A stretch of 64,000 nucleotides of DNA from Streptomyces sp. TRM49041 (GCF_008271805.1 NZ_VSRY01000165.1:140584-204583), one strand, 5' to 3'. Positions 34,796-42,757 are shown, counted from the stretch's first letter. Notes: generated by a model not told the origin, from the sequence alone. Translations and numbers: made by a program.

Positions 34796-35839
34796 ATGTC
34801 TCGCAGCCTCAATCTCGCAGTGATCCCCGGTGACGGCATCGGCCAGGAAGTCGTGGCCCAGGGACTCAAGGTCCTTCGCGCGGTCCTCCCGCAGGATGTG
34901 AAGCTGGAGACCAAGGAGTACGACCTCGGCGCCCGGCGCTGGCACCGCACCGGGGAGACCCTCCCCGACGCGGAACTCGACGCGCTCAAGGAGCACGACG
35001 CGATCCTGCTCGGCGCGATCGGCGACCCGTCCGTGCCGTCCGGCGTCCTGGAGCGGGGCCTGCTGCTGAAGCTCCGCTTCGCCTTCGACCACTACGTCAA
35101 CCTGCGCCCGTCGAAGCTCTTCCCGAACACCGCGACCCCGCTGGCGGGCCGCCCCGAGATCGACTTCGTCGTCGTACGCGAGGGCACCGAGGGCCCGTAC
35201 ACCGGCAACGGCGGCAGCCTCCGGACCGGCACCCCCGCCGAGGTCGCCACCGAGGTCAGCGTCAACACGGCGTACGGCGTCGAGCGTGTCGTCCGTGACG
35301 CGTACGAGCGGGCCAACGCCCGCCCGCGCAAGAAGCTGACCCTGGTCCACAAGAACAACGTCCTCGTCTACGCCGGCCACATGTGGAAGAACATCTTCGA
35401 CAAGGTGGGCGAGGAGTACCCCGAGGTCACCACCGACTATCTGCACGTCGACGCCGCGACGATCTTCTTCGTCACGCAGCCGGAGCGGTTCGACGTCATC
35501 GTCACCGACAACCTCTTCGGTGACATCCTCACCGACCTCGCCGCCGCTGTGACCGGCGGTATCGGCCTGGCCGCGTCCGGCAACGTCAACCCGGCGGGCG
35601 AGTTCCCGTCGATGTTCGAGCCTGTCCACGGCTCCGCGCCCGACATCGCGGGCCAGGGCAAGGCCGACCCCACCGCGACGATCCTCTCCGTCGCGCTGCT
35701 GCTCCGGCACCTCGGCCACGAGACCGAGGCCGCCCGCATCGAGGAGGCGGTCGCCGCCGACCTCACCGAGCGCTCGGCCGCCGTCACCCGCACGACGGAC
35801 GAGATCGGCGACGCGCTCGCGGTACGAGTAGCGAGCTGA
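34796..35839 (+). CDS. leuB: 3-isopropylmalate dehydrogenase
   Basis: LeuB oxidatively decarboxylates 3-isopropylmalate to 2-ketoisocaproate in leucine synthesis, using NAD+. The 347-residue protein has the N-terminal VIPGDGIGQEVV, the substrate Arg cluster (LLLKLRFAFDHYVNLRPSKLF), VREGTEGPYTGNGG, TLVHKNNVLVYAG with the catalytic Lys, and metal-binding Asp residues in VTDNLFGDILTDLAAAVTGG. The ATG is at 34796. A hairpin formed by CGCCGTC and GACGGCG lies about 40 bases upstream. Confidence 0.95.
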   Translation: MSRSLNLAVIPGDGIGQEVVAQGLKVLRAVLPQDVKLETKEYDLGARRWHRTGETLPDAELDALKEHDAILLGAIGDPSVPSGVLERGLLLKLRFAFDHYVNLRPSKLFPNTATPLAGRPEIDFVVVREGTEGPYTGNGGSLRTGTPAEVATEVSVNTAYGVERVVRDAYERANARPRKKLTLVHKNNVLVYAGHMWKNIFDKVGEEYPEVTTDYLHVDAATIFFVTQPERFDVIVTDNLFGDILTDLAAAVTGGIGLAASGNVNPAGEFPSMFEPVHGSAPDIAGQGKADPTATILSVALLLRHLGHETEAARIEEAVAADLTERSAAVTRTTDEIGDALAVRVAS

Positions 35840-35866
35840 CCCGTCGACTGAAGATCATCAGACACA

Positions 35867-35895
35867 GCCGCCGGGTCGCCACCGCACCCGGCGGC
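35867..35895 (+). terminator. Terminator hairpin after leuB
   Basis: GCCGCCGGGT (35867-35876) pairs perfectly with ACCCGGCGGC (35886-35895) and is followed by TTCTCCT. It starts about 28 bases after the leuB stop. Confidence 0.85.
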
Positions 35896-35975
35896 TTCTC
35901 CTGTGCCGCCGCCGGGTGCCACCATCGAACCCAGGACCGCGGTCACACCCATTTCCCAGCCATGGCCCCCCGGGC

Positions 35976-35981
35976 GATAAT
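35976..35981 (+). promoter_or_regulatory. Candidate -10 element for ilvE
   Basis: GATAAT is a good -10 hexamer about 117 bases before ilvE. The best -35 partner (TTTCCC near 35952) is poor, so this is tentative. Confidence 0.35.
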
Positions 35982-36097
35982 CGAACGTGGGGCCGCGGCA
36001 TGCGGTAATGCTCGGACGTCCTAGCAGCAGCAGCGACAGCGGCTGGCACGGCGTGAGCGCGGTCCGTCACACACAACCGGTGAAGGACACAGCACTC

Positions 36098-37189
36098 ATG
36101 ACGACGCCCACGACGATCGAGCTCAAGCCCTCCTCGAACCCGCTGTCCGCCGTGCAGCGCGAGGCGATCCTGGCCAACCCCGGCTTCGGCCGCCACTTCA
36201 CCGACCACATGGTGACGATCAAGTGGACGGAGGGGCGTGGCTGGCACGACGCCCAGCTCTCCCCGTACGCTCCGCTGTCCATCGACCCGGCCAACATGAC
36301 CCTGCACTACGCGCAGGAGATCTTCGAGGGCCTCAAGGCGTACCGCCGCCCCGACGGCTCCGTCTCCCTGTTCCGCCCCGAGGCCAACGCCGAGCGCTTC
36401 CAGCTCTCCGCGCGCCGCCTCGCCATGCCTGAGCTCCCGGTCGAGACGTTCGTCGCGGCCTGTGACGCGCTGGTCAGGCAGGACGAGGCGTGGGTCCCGC
36501 CGCACGGCGGCGAGGAGTCCCTCTACCTGCGCCCCTTCATGATCGCCAACGAGGTCGGCCTGGGTGTCCGCCCGGCGAACGAGTACCTGTTCATCGTCAT
36601 CGCCTCGCCGGCCGGCGCGTACTTCCCCGGTGGCGTCAAGCCCGTCTCGGTCTGGCTCTCCGAGAACTACGTCCGCGCCGTCCCCGGCGGCATGGGCTTC
36701 GCCAAGACCGGCGGCAACTACGCGGCCTCCCTGCTGGCCCAGGCCGAGGCCGCCGAGAAGGGCTGCGACCAGGTCGTCTGGCTCGACGCGCTGGAGCACC
36801 GGTGGGTCGAGGAGATGGGCGGCATGAACCTGTACTTCGTGTACGGCGACCGCATCGTCACCCCCGAGCTCACCGGCTCGCTCCTGGCGGGCATCACTCG
36901 CGACTCGCTCCTCCGGGTCGCCCGCGACCTGGGCTACGCGTCCGAGGAGGGCCGTATCTCCACCGACCAGTGGCGCCGCGACACCGAGAACGGCACCCTC
37001 ACGGAGGTCTTCGCCTGCGGCACCGCCGCGGTCATCACCCCGGTCGGCACGGTCAAGTCCACCCAGGGCGACTGGACCCAGGGCACCGGCGAACCGGGTG
37101 AGGTCACCCTGAAGCTCCGCAAGGCCCTCCTGGACATCCAGACGGGCGCGGCGGAGGACGTCCACGGCTGGACGCACCGCGTGGCGTGA
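36098..37189 (+). CDS. ilvE: Branched-chain amino acid aminotransferase
   Basis: A 363-residue fold-type IV PLP aminotransferase that makes the final transamination for Val, Leu and Ile (and starts their breakdown). The PLP lysine is in GFAKTGGNYAASLLAQ; LYLRPFMIANE, EEMGGMNLYFV and TEVFACGTAAVITPVG are diagnostic of the BCAT II type. The ATG at 36098 is the family-standard start; the frame is open further upstream without homology. It stands alone with its own leader of about 120 bases. Confidence 0.95.
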   Translation: MTTPTTIELKPSSNPLSAVQREAILANPGFGRHFTDHMVTIKWTEGRGWHDAQLSPYAPLSIDPANMTLHYAQEIFEGLKAYRRPDGSVSLFRPEANAERFQLSARRLAMPELPVETFVAACDALVRQDEAWVPPHGGEESLYLRPFMIANEVGLGVRPANEYLFIVIASPAGAYFPGGVKPVSVWLSENYVRAVPGGMGFAKTGGNYAASLLAQAEAAEKGCDQVVWLDALEHRWVEEMGGMNLYFVYGDRIVTPELTGSLLAGITRDSLLRVARDLGYASEEGRISTDQWRRDTENGTLTEVFACGTAAVITPVGTVKSTQGDWTQGTGEPGEVTLKLRKALLDIQTGAAEDVHGWTHRVA

Positions 37190-37200
37190 GTCCGCTGCCG

Positions 37201-37260
37201 GGAGGGGCGGGGTGGGGGAGGAGAGCGCCGCGGGCGCCCCGCCCCGACCCCGCCCCTTCC
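37201..37260 (+). terminator. Terminator hairpin after ilvE
   Basis: GGGGCGGGGT (37204-37213) pairs with ACCCCGCCCC (37247-37256); flanking bases extend the stem with one G-T pair. Confidence 0.7.
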
Positions 37261-37335
37261 GCACGTCAGGACGTCACGGTCTCCCGCTCCGTCACGCCCG
37301 CACCCCCGGCGCGGCCCCCCGCCCCTCACCCGGCG

Positions 37336-37554
37336 TCAAGCGGCACAGGCGACCCCGCCCACCGGCCCCGACAGGATGAAGCTGCAGTCGACCCCGGCTG
37401 AGACCGCCGCCCCCGGGCCCCACGCGCCCGTGGCCCGCGCGTGCCATCCGCCCTGGAACCAGTACACGCCACCCCTGGCCCGCCGTTTCAGCACCTGCGG
37501 CGCCTCCGTGTCGTAGACGCCGCGGCAGCGGAGGTGTCCCAATTCGTGAGCCAT
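37336..37554 (-). CDS. Hypothetical 72-residue protein divergent from the urease locus
   Basis: A leftward frame from ATG 37554 with about 88 percent G/C at third positions, which suggests coding. The product has no signal peptide, contains three cysteines and aromatic residues (VYWFQGGWHARATGAWG), and matches nothing I recognise. Its start is 16 bases from one of the two TTAGAGTGATGCTC sites, the other being next to the ureAB start, so the same regulator may control both directions. The ribosome-binding site (GACGGGAC) is weak. It could also be a truncated remnant. Confidence 0.4.
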   Translation of the reverse strand: MAHELGHLRCRGVYDTEAPQVLKRRARGGVYWFQGGWHARATGAWGPGAAVSAGVDCSFILSGPVGGVACAA

Positions 37555-37569
37555 TCGTGTCCCGTCATT

Positions 37570-37586
37570 TTAGAGTGATGCTCAAT
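37570..37586. promoter_or_regulatory. Operator copy 1 of the urease-like locus
   Basis: TTAGAGTGATGCTCAAT is a near copy of the perfect site 66 bp away, imperfect only in its right half. It is 16 bases upstream of the divergent small frame. Confidence 0.6.
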
Positions 37587-37635
37587 GATTGCGCCAATGT
37601 GCTCAGTGAACGCTTTCCCTTCTGATGTCTCAGGG

Positions 37636-37652
37636 TTAGAGTGATGCTCTAA
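37636..37652. promoter_or_regulatory. Operator copy 2 of the urease-like locus
   Basis: TTAGAGTGATGCTCTAA is an inverted repeat of TTAGAG/CTCTAA around a 5-bp centre, 34 bases before the ureAB start, in unusually AT-rich surroundings. The likely ligand is the TetR-family protein encoded at the end of the cluster. Confidence 0.65.
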
Positions 37653-37685
37653 TTCATTGTCGGGCACGCCGGAGGTGTGAAGCAC

Positions 37686-38447
37686 GTGCGACTGACCCCC
37701 ACGGAACGCGACCGGCTGCTGCTCTTCGGTGCCGCCGAACTCGCCCGCGCCCGCCGCGCCCGTGGACTGCGGCTCAACGTCCCCGAGGCCACGGCGCTCA
37801 TCGCGGACACCGTCTGCGAGGCGGCCCGGGACGGCCGGCGCCTCGCCGAGGCGATAGCGGCGGCCCGCTCGGTCCTCGGTCCGGACGATGTGCTGCCGGG
37901 CGTCGCCGACGTCGTCACCGAGGTCCATGTGGAGGCCGTCTTCGACGACGGCTCCCGCCTCGCGGTGGTCACGGACCCCATCGGGGCACCCACCGGCGGC
38001 GAGAACGCCCCCGGCGCCCTGCTGCCCGGCCCCGGCTACGCCGACCTCCTGCCCGAGGTGAGGCTCGCCGTCCGCAACACCGCGGCCGTGCCGATCAGCG
38101 TGACCTCGCACTTCCACTTCTTCGAGGCCAACCCGCGGCTCCGCTTCGACCGGGCGGCGGCGTACGGCATGCGGCTGTGCATCCCGGCCGGCTCGTCCAT
38201 GCGGTTCGACCCGGGCGGTGAGGCCGAGGTGGAGCTGGTCCCCATCGGCGGCGACCGGACGGCCATCGGCTTCGCCGGCCTGGTGGACGGCCCGCTGGAC
38301 GCGCCCGGCGCGAAGGCGGAGGCGCTGCGCAGGGCGGTGGCCTGCGGCTACCTGGGCGCCGGGACGGAGACCGGAACGGAAACCGGGACCGGAACGGAAA
38401 CCGGGGCCGGGACCGGGGCCGGGGCCGGAGCGGAGGAGGGCGCGTGA
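37686..38447 (+). CDS. ureAB: Fused urease gamma-beta subunit-like protein (UreAB)
   Basis: A 253-residue fusion. The first 100 residues match urease gamma (LTPTERDRLLLFGAAELARARRARGL, LNVPEATALIAD, DGRRLAEA, LPGVADVVTEVHVEA). After a Gly/Pro linker the rest matches urease beta (VRNTAAVPISVTSHFHFFEANPRLRFDRAAAYGMRLCIPAGSSMRFDPG). The last 25 or so residues are a Thr/Glu/Gly/Ala low-complexity tail. The GTG at 37686 gives the family N-terminus and sits 10 bases after GGAGG; a GTG nine bases earlier is too close to that site. Its TGA overlaps the start region of ureC. It should assemble with the alpha-like subunit. Confidence 0.88.
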   Translation: MRLTPTERDRLLLFGAAELARARRARGLRLNVPEATALIADTVCEAARDGRRLAEAIAAARSVLGPDDVLPGVADVVTEVHVEAVFDDGSRLAVVTDPIGAPTGGENAPGALLPGPGYADLLPEVRLAVRNTAAVPISVTSHFHFFEANPRLRFDRAAAYGMRLCIPAGSSMRFDPGGEAEVELVPIGGDRTAIGFAGLVDGPLDAPGAKAEALRRAVACGYLGAGTETGTETGTGTETGAGTGAGAGAEEGA

Positions 38448-40129
38448 TGGACCCCTACGAGTACGCATCGGTGCACGGCCCGCGCACCGGCGACCGCGTC
38501 CGCCTCGGCGACTCCGGACTGACCGTACGGGTCGAGTCCGACGCCCAGAAGCCCGGCGACGAGTTCCTCGCCGGCTTCGGCAAGACCGCCCGCGACGGGC
38601 TCCATCTGAAGGCCGCCGCCGTCCGCGAGACCTGTGACGTGGTCATCAGCAACGTCCTCGTCGTCGACGCCGTGCAGGGCATCCGCAAGGTGTCCATCGG
38701 CATCCGCGAGGGCCGCGTCCACGCCATCGGCCGCGCCGGGAACCCCGACACCCTCGACGGCGTCGACGTCGTCGTCGGCACGGGCACGAGCATCGTGTCG
38801 GGCGAGGGCCTGATCGCCACGGCGGGGGCGGTGGACACCCACGTACACCTGCTGTCCCCCCGCGTCATGGAGGCGTCGCTGGCCTCCGGCGTCACCACGA
38901 TCATCGGCCAGGAGTTCGGCCCGGTGTGGGGCGTCGGCGTCAACTCGCCCTGGGCACTGCGCCACGCGTTCAACGCATTCGACGCCTGGCCGGTCAACAT
39001 CGGCTTCCTCGCGCGCGGTTCCTCCTCCGAGCAGGCGCCGCTCGTCGAGGCAATCGCCGAGGGCGGCGCCTCCGGTTTCAAGGTCCACGAGGACATGGGC
39101 GCCCACACCCGGGCGCTGGACACCGCCCTGCGGGTCGCCGAGGAGCACGACGTCCAGGTCGCCCTGCACAGTGACGGCCTCAACGAGTGCCTGTCGGTGG
39201 AGGACACCCTGAAGGTCCTGGAAGGCCGGACGATCCACGCCTTCCACATCGAGGGCTGCGGCGGGGGACACGTACCCGACGTCCTGAAGATGGCGGGCGT
39301 ACCGAACGTCATCGGCTCCTCCACCAACCCCACCCTCCCCTTCGGCCGGGACGCGGTCGCCGAGCACTACGGAATGATCGTCTCCGTCCATGACCTGAAG
39401 ACCGACCTGCCCGGCGACGCCGCCATGGCCCGCGACCGGATCAGGTCCGGGACGATGGGCGCGGAGGACGTCCTGCACGACCTCGGCGCCATCGGCATCA
39501 CGTCGTCGGACGCACAGGGCATGGGAAGGGCCGGCGAGACCGTACGCCGGACCTTCGCCATGGCCGGGAAGATGAAGGCCGAGCTGGGCCCGCTGGACGG
39601 CGACGGCGACGGCGACGACAACGCCCGCGTGCTGCGCTACATGGCCAAGCTCACCATCAACCCGGCGATCGCCCACGGACTCGCGCACGAGGTCGGCTCG
39701 ATCGAGGTGGGCAAGCTCGCCGACATCGTGCTGTGGCGGCCGGAGTTCTTCGGCGCGAAGCCACAGCTCGTACTCAAGTCCGGCTTCCCGGCGTACGGGG
39801 TGGTGGGCGACCCGAACGCGGCCACCGACACCTGCGAACCCCTTGTGCTCGGCCCGCAGTTCGGCGCACACGGCACGACGCCAGCGGACATCTCGGTCGC
39901 GTTCGTGTCGGGCGCGGCGGCCCAGCTGGGCGGCGACTCGATGCCGACCCGCCGCCGCAGGGTCCCCGTGCGGGGCACCCGGGGCATCGGCCCCGGTGAC
40001 CTTCTCCTCAACTCCCGTATCGGAGAAGTGGCCGTGGACGGCCGCACGGGCCTGGTCACCCTCGACGGCGACCCGGTCCGCTCCGAACCCGCCGACTCCG
40101 TCTCCCTCAACCGCCTCTACTTCCTCTGA
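38447..40129 (+). CDS. ureC: Urease alpha subunit homologue with altered active-site flap
   Basis: A 560-residue urease alpha-like metal hydrolase. Metal-centre residues are all present: His132 and His134 (DTHVH), carbamylated Lys212 (GFKVHED), His241 (ALHSD), His267 (AFHIEGCGGGH) and Asp355 (TSSDAQGMGR). The mobile flap is not canonical: the family VCHHL segment, with the flap Cys and catalytic His, is replaced by VSVHDL (Ser313-Val314-His315). The substrate-side loop GPAAGT...TPG of true ureases also differs (GPVWGVGVNSPW). No ureD/E/F/G genes are in the window. It may be a weak urease or act on another urea-like compound. ATG 38447 overlaps the ureAB stop; GTG 38444 is an alternative. Confidence 0.85.
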   Translation: MDPYEYASVHGPRTGDRVRLGDSGLTVRVESDAQKPGDEFLAGFGKTARDGLHLKAAAVRETCDVVISNVLVVDAVQGIRKVSIGIREGRVHAIGRAGNPDTLDGVDVVVGTGTSIVSGEGLIATAGAVDTHVHLLSPRVMEASLASGVTTIIGQEFGPVWGVGVNSPWALRHAFNAFDAWPVNIGFLARGSSSEQAPLVEAIAEGGASGFKVHEDMGAHTRALDTALRVAEEHDVQVALHSDGLNECLSVEDTLKVLEGRTIHAFHIEGCGGGHVPDVLKMAGVPNVIGSSTNPTLPFGRDAVAEHYGMIVSVHDLKTDLPGDAAMARDRIRSGTMGAEDVLHDLGAIGITSSDAQGMGRAGETVRRTFAMAGKMKAELGPLDGDGDGDDNARVLRYMAKLTINPAIAHGLAHEVGSIEVGKLADIVLWRPEFFGAKPQLVLKSGFPAYGVVGDPNAATDTCEPLVLGPQFGAHGTTPADISVAFVSGAAAQLGGDSMPTRRRRVPVRGTRGIGPGDLLLNSRIGEVAVDGRTGLVTLDGDPVRSEPADSVSLNRLYFL

Positions 40130-40139
40130 GGACCACTCC

Positions 40140-41171
40140 ATGACCTCGCGTACGACCCCCGGCTTCCGCATGCCCGCGGAGTGGGCTCCCCACGAGCGCA
40201 CCTGGATGGCCTGGCCCAGCCCCAACCCCACTTTCACCGACGCCGAGGAACTGGCCGAGGCCCGCGCCGCCTGGGCGGCGGTCGCCCGCGCGGTACGCCG
40301 CTTCGAACCGGTGACGATGGTGGTGGCCCCGGGCGACGCCCCCTCGGCGCGCGCGCTGCTCGGCGACGGCATCGACCTGGTGGAACGGGACCTGGACGAC
40401 GCCTGGATGCGGGACATCGGCCCCACGTTCGTCACGGACGGCACCGAACTGGCCGCCGTGGACTGGGTGTTCAACGGCTGGGGCGCGGCGGACTGGGCCC
40501 GCTGGGAACACGACGCGAAGATCGCCCGCCATGTGGCGGACGCGGCGGGCGTCGCCGTACACCCCTCGCCCCTGGTCAACGAGGGCGGCGCGATCCACGT
40601 GGACGGCGAGGGCACGGTCCTTCTCACCGAAACCGTCCAACTGGGCCCGGAGCGCAACCCCGGCTGGACCCGTGCCCAGGTCGAGGCCGAGATCCACGCC
40701 CGGCTCGGCACCACCAAGGCCATCTGGCTGCCCCGCGGCCTGACCGGCGACTACGGCATGTACGGCACCCGCGGCCATGTCGACATCGTCGCCGCCTTCG
40801 CCCGCCCCGGCGTCGTGGTCGCCCACACCCAGCCCGACCCGGCCCACCCGGACCATGAGCTGTGCAAGGCGAACGTCGCCCTCCTGCGCTCCCGGACCGA
40901 CGCCCGCGGCCGCGCCCTGGAGGTCGTCGAGGTCCCGGCCCCGACGGTCCTCCAGGAGGACGGCGAATGGGTCGACTACTCCTACATCAACCACTACATC
41001 TGCAACGGCGGCGTGGTGCTGTGCGCCTTCGACGACCCACGCGACGAGATCGCCGCGGGCATCTTCCGCCGCCTGTTCCCCGATCGCACGGTCACCCTCG
41101 TCGACGCCCGAACGATCTTCGCGGGCGGCGGCGGCATCCACTGCATCACCCAGCAGCAGCCGAAGCTCTGA
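40140..41171 (+). CDS. Agmatine deiminase
   Basis: A 343-residue member of the PAD_porph/agmatine deiminase family, which converts agmatine to N-carbamoylputrescine and ammonia. The nucleophile Cys335 lies in GGGGIHCITQQQP near the C-terminus; the acidic substrate-binding segment DDAWMRDIGP, the WVFNGWG motif, LVNEGGAIHVDGEG and the catalytic His in GTRGHVDIVAAF are all present. The ATG is 11 bases after the ureC stop, so it is cotranscribed with the urease-like genes. N-carbamoylputrescine amidohydrolase, the usual partner, is not in this window. Confidence 0.92.
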   Translation: MTSRTTPGFRMPAEWAPHERTWMAWPSPNPTFTDAEELAEARAAWAAVARAVRRFEPVTMVVAPGDAPSARALLGDGIDLVERDLDDAWMRDIGPTFVTDGTELAAVDWVFNGWGAADWARWEHDAKIARHVADAAGVAVHPSPLVNEGGAIHVDGEGTVLLTETVQLGPERNPGWTRAQVEAEIHARLGTTKAIWLPRGLTGDYGMYGTRGHVDIVAAFARPGVVVAHTQPDPAHPDHELCKANVALLRSRTDARGRALEVVEVPAPTVLQEDGEWVDYSYINHYICNGGVVLCAFDDPRDEIAAGIFRRLFPDRTVTLVDARTIFAGGGGIHCITQQQPKL

Positions 41172-41217
41172 GAAAACCCGCTGGTCAGGCCATGGGCCCG
41201 GGTGACAGCCTGCGCCC

Positions 41218-41745
41218 ATGCCCGAGCCCCTGCACGACGGTTACAGCCTCACCCACCACTACGCCCTGCCCGACGACGCCTGGCAGGTGGAGCTGAACGC
41301 ACCTGACGGCACCATCCTGGCGATCGGGGTCGTCCCCGACGAGGACCCGGAGCGTGAACCCTCGCTCGTCTTCAACGAGCGGGCGGGGCACCGCCGTGTT
41401 CCGTACGAGGTGATGCGCAGGTTCATGGACGAGGTGGCGGACGAGATACAGCGCTGCCGGGCCTGGACGACGCTCCCGCCCGCCGCCGTGAACTCGGTCG
41501 TCGCACTGCGCGATGTGATGTACGACGGCTGGGCCGACGCGGACTACCCGGCGCTGCTCACCCTGCTCTCCGAGGCGTTGCCCCCGGACCAGGTGGTGGC
41601 TGTCGTACGGGAGGTGCTGAGCGCCGACGCCGACACCGTCACCGCCGACCTGGCCGCGCCGCGCGAGGTTACCGCCCGCGCCCTGGCCGACCTGCGTGCG
41701 CGCATGACCGAGGCGGGCTGGAGATCAGGTACAACGTACGAGTGA
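41218..41745 (+). CDS. Unknown 175-residue protein upstream of TetR
   Basis: A soluble acidic protein without signal peptide or transmembrane segments. The N-terminal half reads like a beta-rich domain (WQVELNAPDGTILAIGVVPDEDP), the C-terminal half is helical and Ala/Leu-rich. I do not recognise a family. Its TGA overlaps the GTG of the TetR gene (GTGA at 41742-41745), so the two are translationally coupled. It starts 47 bases after the agmatine deiminase gene, suggesting it belongs to the same transcript. Confidence 0.7.
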   Translation: MPEPLHDGYSLTHHYALPDDAWQVELNAPDGTILAIGVVPDEDPEREPSLVFNERAGHRRVPYEVMRRFMDEVADEIQRCRAWTTLPPAAVNSVVALRDVMYDGWADADYPALLTLLSEALPPDQVVAVVREVLSADADTVTADLAAPREVTARALADLRARMTEAGWRSGTTYE

Positions 41746-42368
41746 ACGAACCCCGCAAGCCCCACACGGGGCGCCGCCGGAACCACGCGCCGCCCCGCGA
41801 GGAGGTGCTGGCCGCGGCCATGGCGACCATTGCCGAGCGCGGCCTGGAAGGCCTCACCATGGCCGGGCTCGGCCGGGAGGTCGGCATGAGCAGCGGCCAC
41901 CTCCTCTACTACTTCCGCACCAAGGACGAGCTGCTGCTCCAGACCCTGGAGTGGAGCGAGGGCCGCCTCGGCGCCGAGCGCAGCGCACTGCTGTCGAAGC
42001 AGGACCTCCCGGTGGCGGAGCGACTGGCGTCATACGTCGAGCTCTACATCCCCGACGGCCCCCGCGACCCGCACTGGACGCTCTGGCTGGAGGTCTGGAA
42101 CCGCTCGCAGAACGCCGACGCCGACGCGCGCGGCCGCCAGGCGGCCATCGAGGGCGCCTGGCACCGCGACCTGGTCGCCCTCCTCGCCGAGGGCATCTCG
42201 CGCGGCGAGCTCCGCCGTGTCGACCCCGACCGGTACGCGACCCGGCTGCGCGCCCTGCTGGACGGCTTCAGCGTGCATGTGGCGGTGGGAATACCGGGCA
42301 CGGGCCGGGAGCAGGTGCTCACGCACGTACGCGAGCACATCGGCGAATCGCTCCTGGCCACACCATGA
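41742..42368 (+). CDS. TetR family transcriptional regulator
   Basis: A 208-residue regulator. The N-terminal helix-turn-helix is clear (ATIAERGLEGLTMAGLGREVGMSSGHLLYYFRTKDELLLQTL), and the C-terminal part resembles BetI/TetR_C_6-type ligand domains. The GTG start overlaps the preceding stop. As the last gene of the urease-like/agmatine deiminase cluster it is the obvious candidate to bind the TTAGAGTGATGCTCTAA sites upstream of ureAB; the ligand could be agmatine or a polyamine. This assignment is inference from position. Confidence 0.88.
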   Translation: MNEPRKPHTGRRRNHAPPREEVLAAAMATIAERGLEGLTMAGLGREVGMSSGHLLYYFRTKDELLLQTLEWSEGRLGAERSALLSKQDLPVAERLASYVELYIPDGPRDPHWTLWLEVWNRSQNADADARGRQAAIEGAWHRDLVALLAEGISRGELRRVDPDRYATRLRALLDGFSVHVAVGIPGTGREQVLTHVREHIGESLLATP

Positions 42369-42472
42369 GATGGCCCCTCCTGGCCGCACCATGAGGTGAC
42401 CTCGCCATGGCCTCTTGACCGCATCGTGAGACCCACAACCACACCCCGGCCACCTTGTGGCAAACTGCCCCC

Positions 42473-42529
42473 GTGCTCGCAAACCCGATGATTATCGGCA
42501 GCAGCGCGCCGGTCCGCAGTGACCGCTGA
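42473..42529 (+). CDS. Predicted leader peptide of citramalate synthase
   Basis: An 18-residue frame, VLANPMIIGSSAPVRSDR, from GTG 42473 to TGA 42527-42529. ATG-ATT-ATC gives Met-Ile-Ile, including the rare ATT codon, and an intrinsic terminator follows 55 bases later. A CAAACT -10-like hexamer at 42461-42466 ends six bases before the GTG, so the transcript could be leaderless. An alternative start is the ATG at 42488. Confidence 0.55.
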   Translation: MLANPMIIGSSAPVRSDR

Positions 42530-42583
42530 ACGACGCCACCACTCCGTCGCGGCAGCGGACACCGTGTCTCAGACCCGCGCGCA

Positions 42584-42617
42584 GACCTCTCGCACCCGCG
42601 AGGGGTCTTTTCGTTTT
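42584..42617 (+). terminator. Intrinsic attenuator upstream of citramalate synthase
   Basis: GACCTCTCGC (42584-42593) pairs with GCGAGGGGTC (42598-42607), with one T-G wobble, a four-base loop, and TTTTCGTTTT after it. An upstream AGACCCGCGCG (42571-42581) could compete for the right arm, giving an alternative fold. It lies about 140 bases before the start codon. Confidence 0.75.
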
Positions 42618-42757
42618 CCGGGCCCCACCCTTGGGCCGGACGACTGCGCGCGAGAATGGGGGCAGGTGGATCCAGCCTTTTTCTCCCCCGAGTTCTCGGC
42701 TTCGCTCGAGCAGGGGGGAGCCCACCCGGAGCCACATCCGACAGGAGCAGGACAGCC

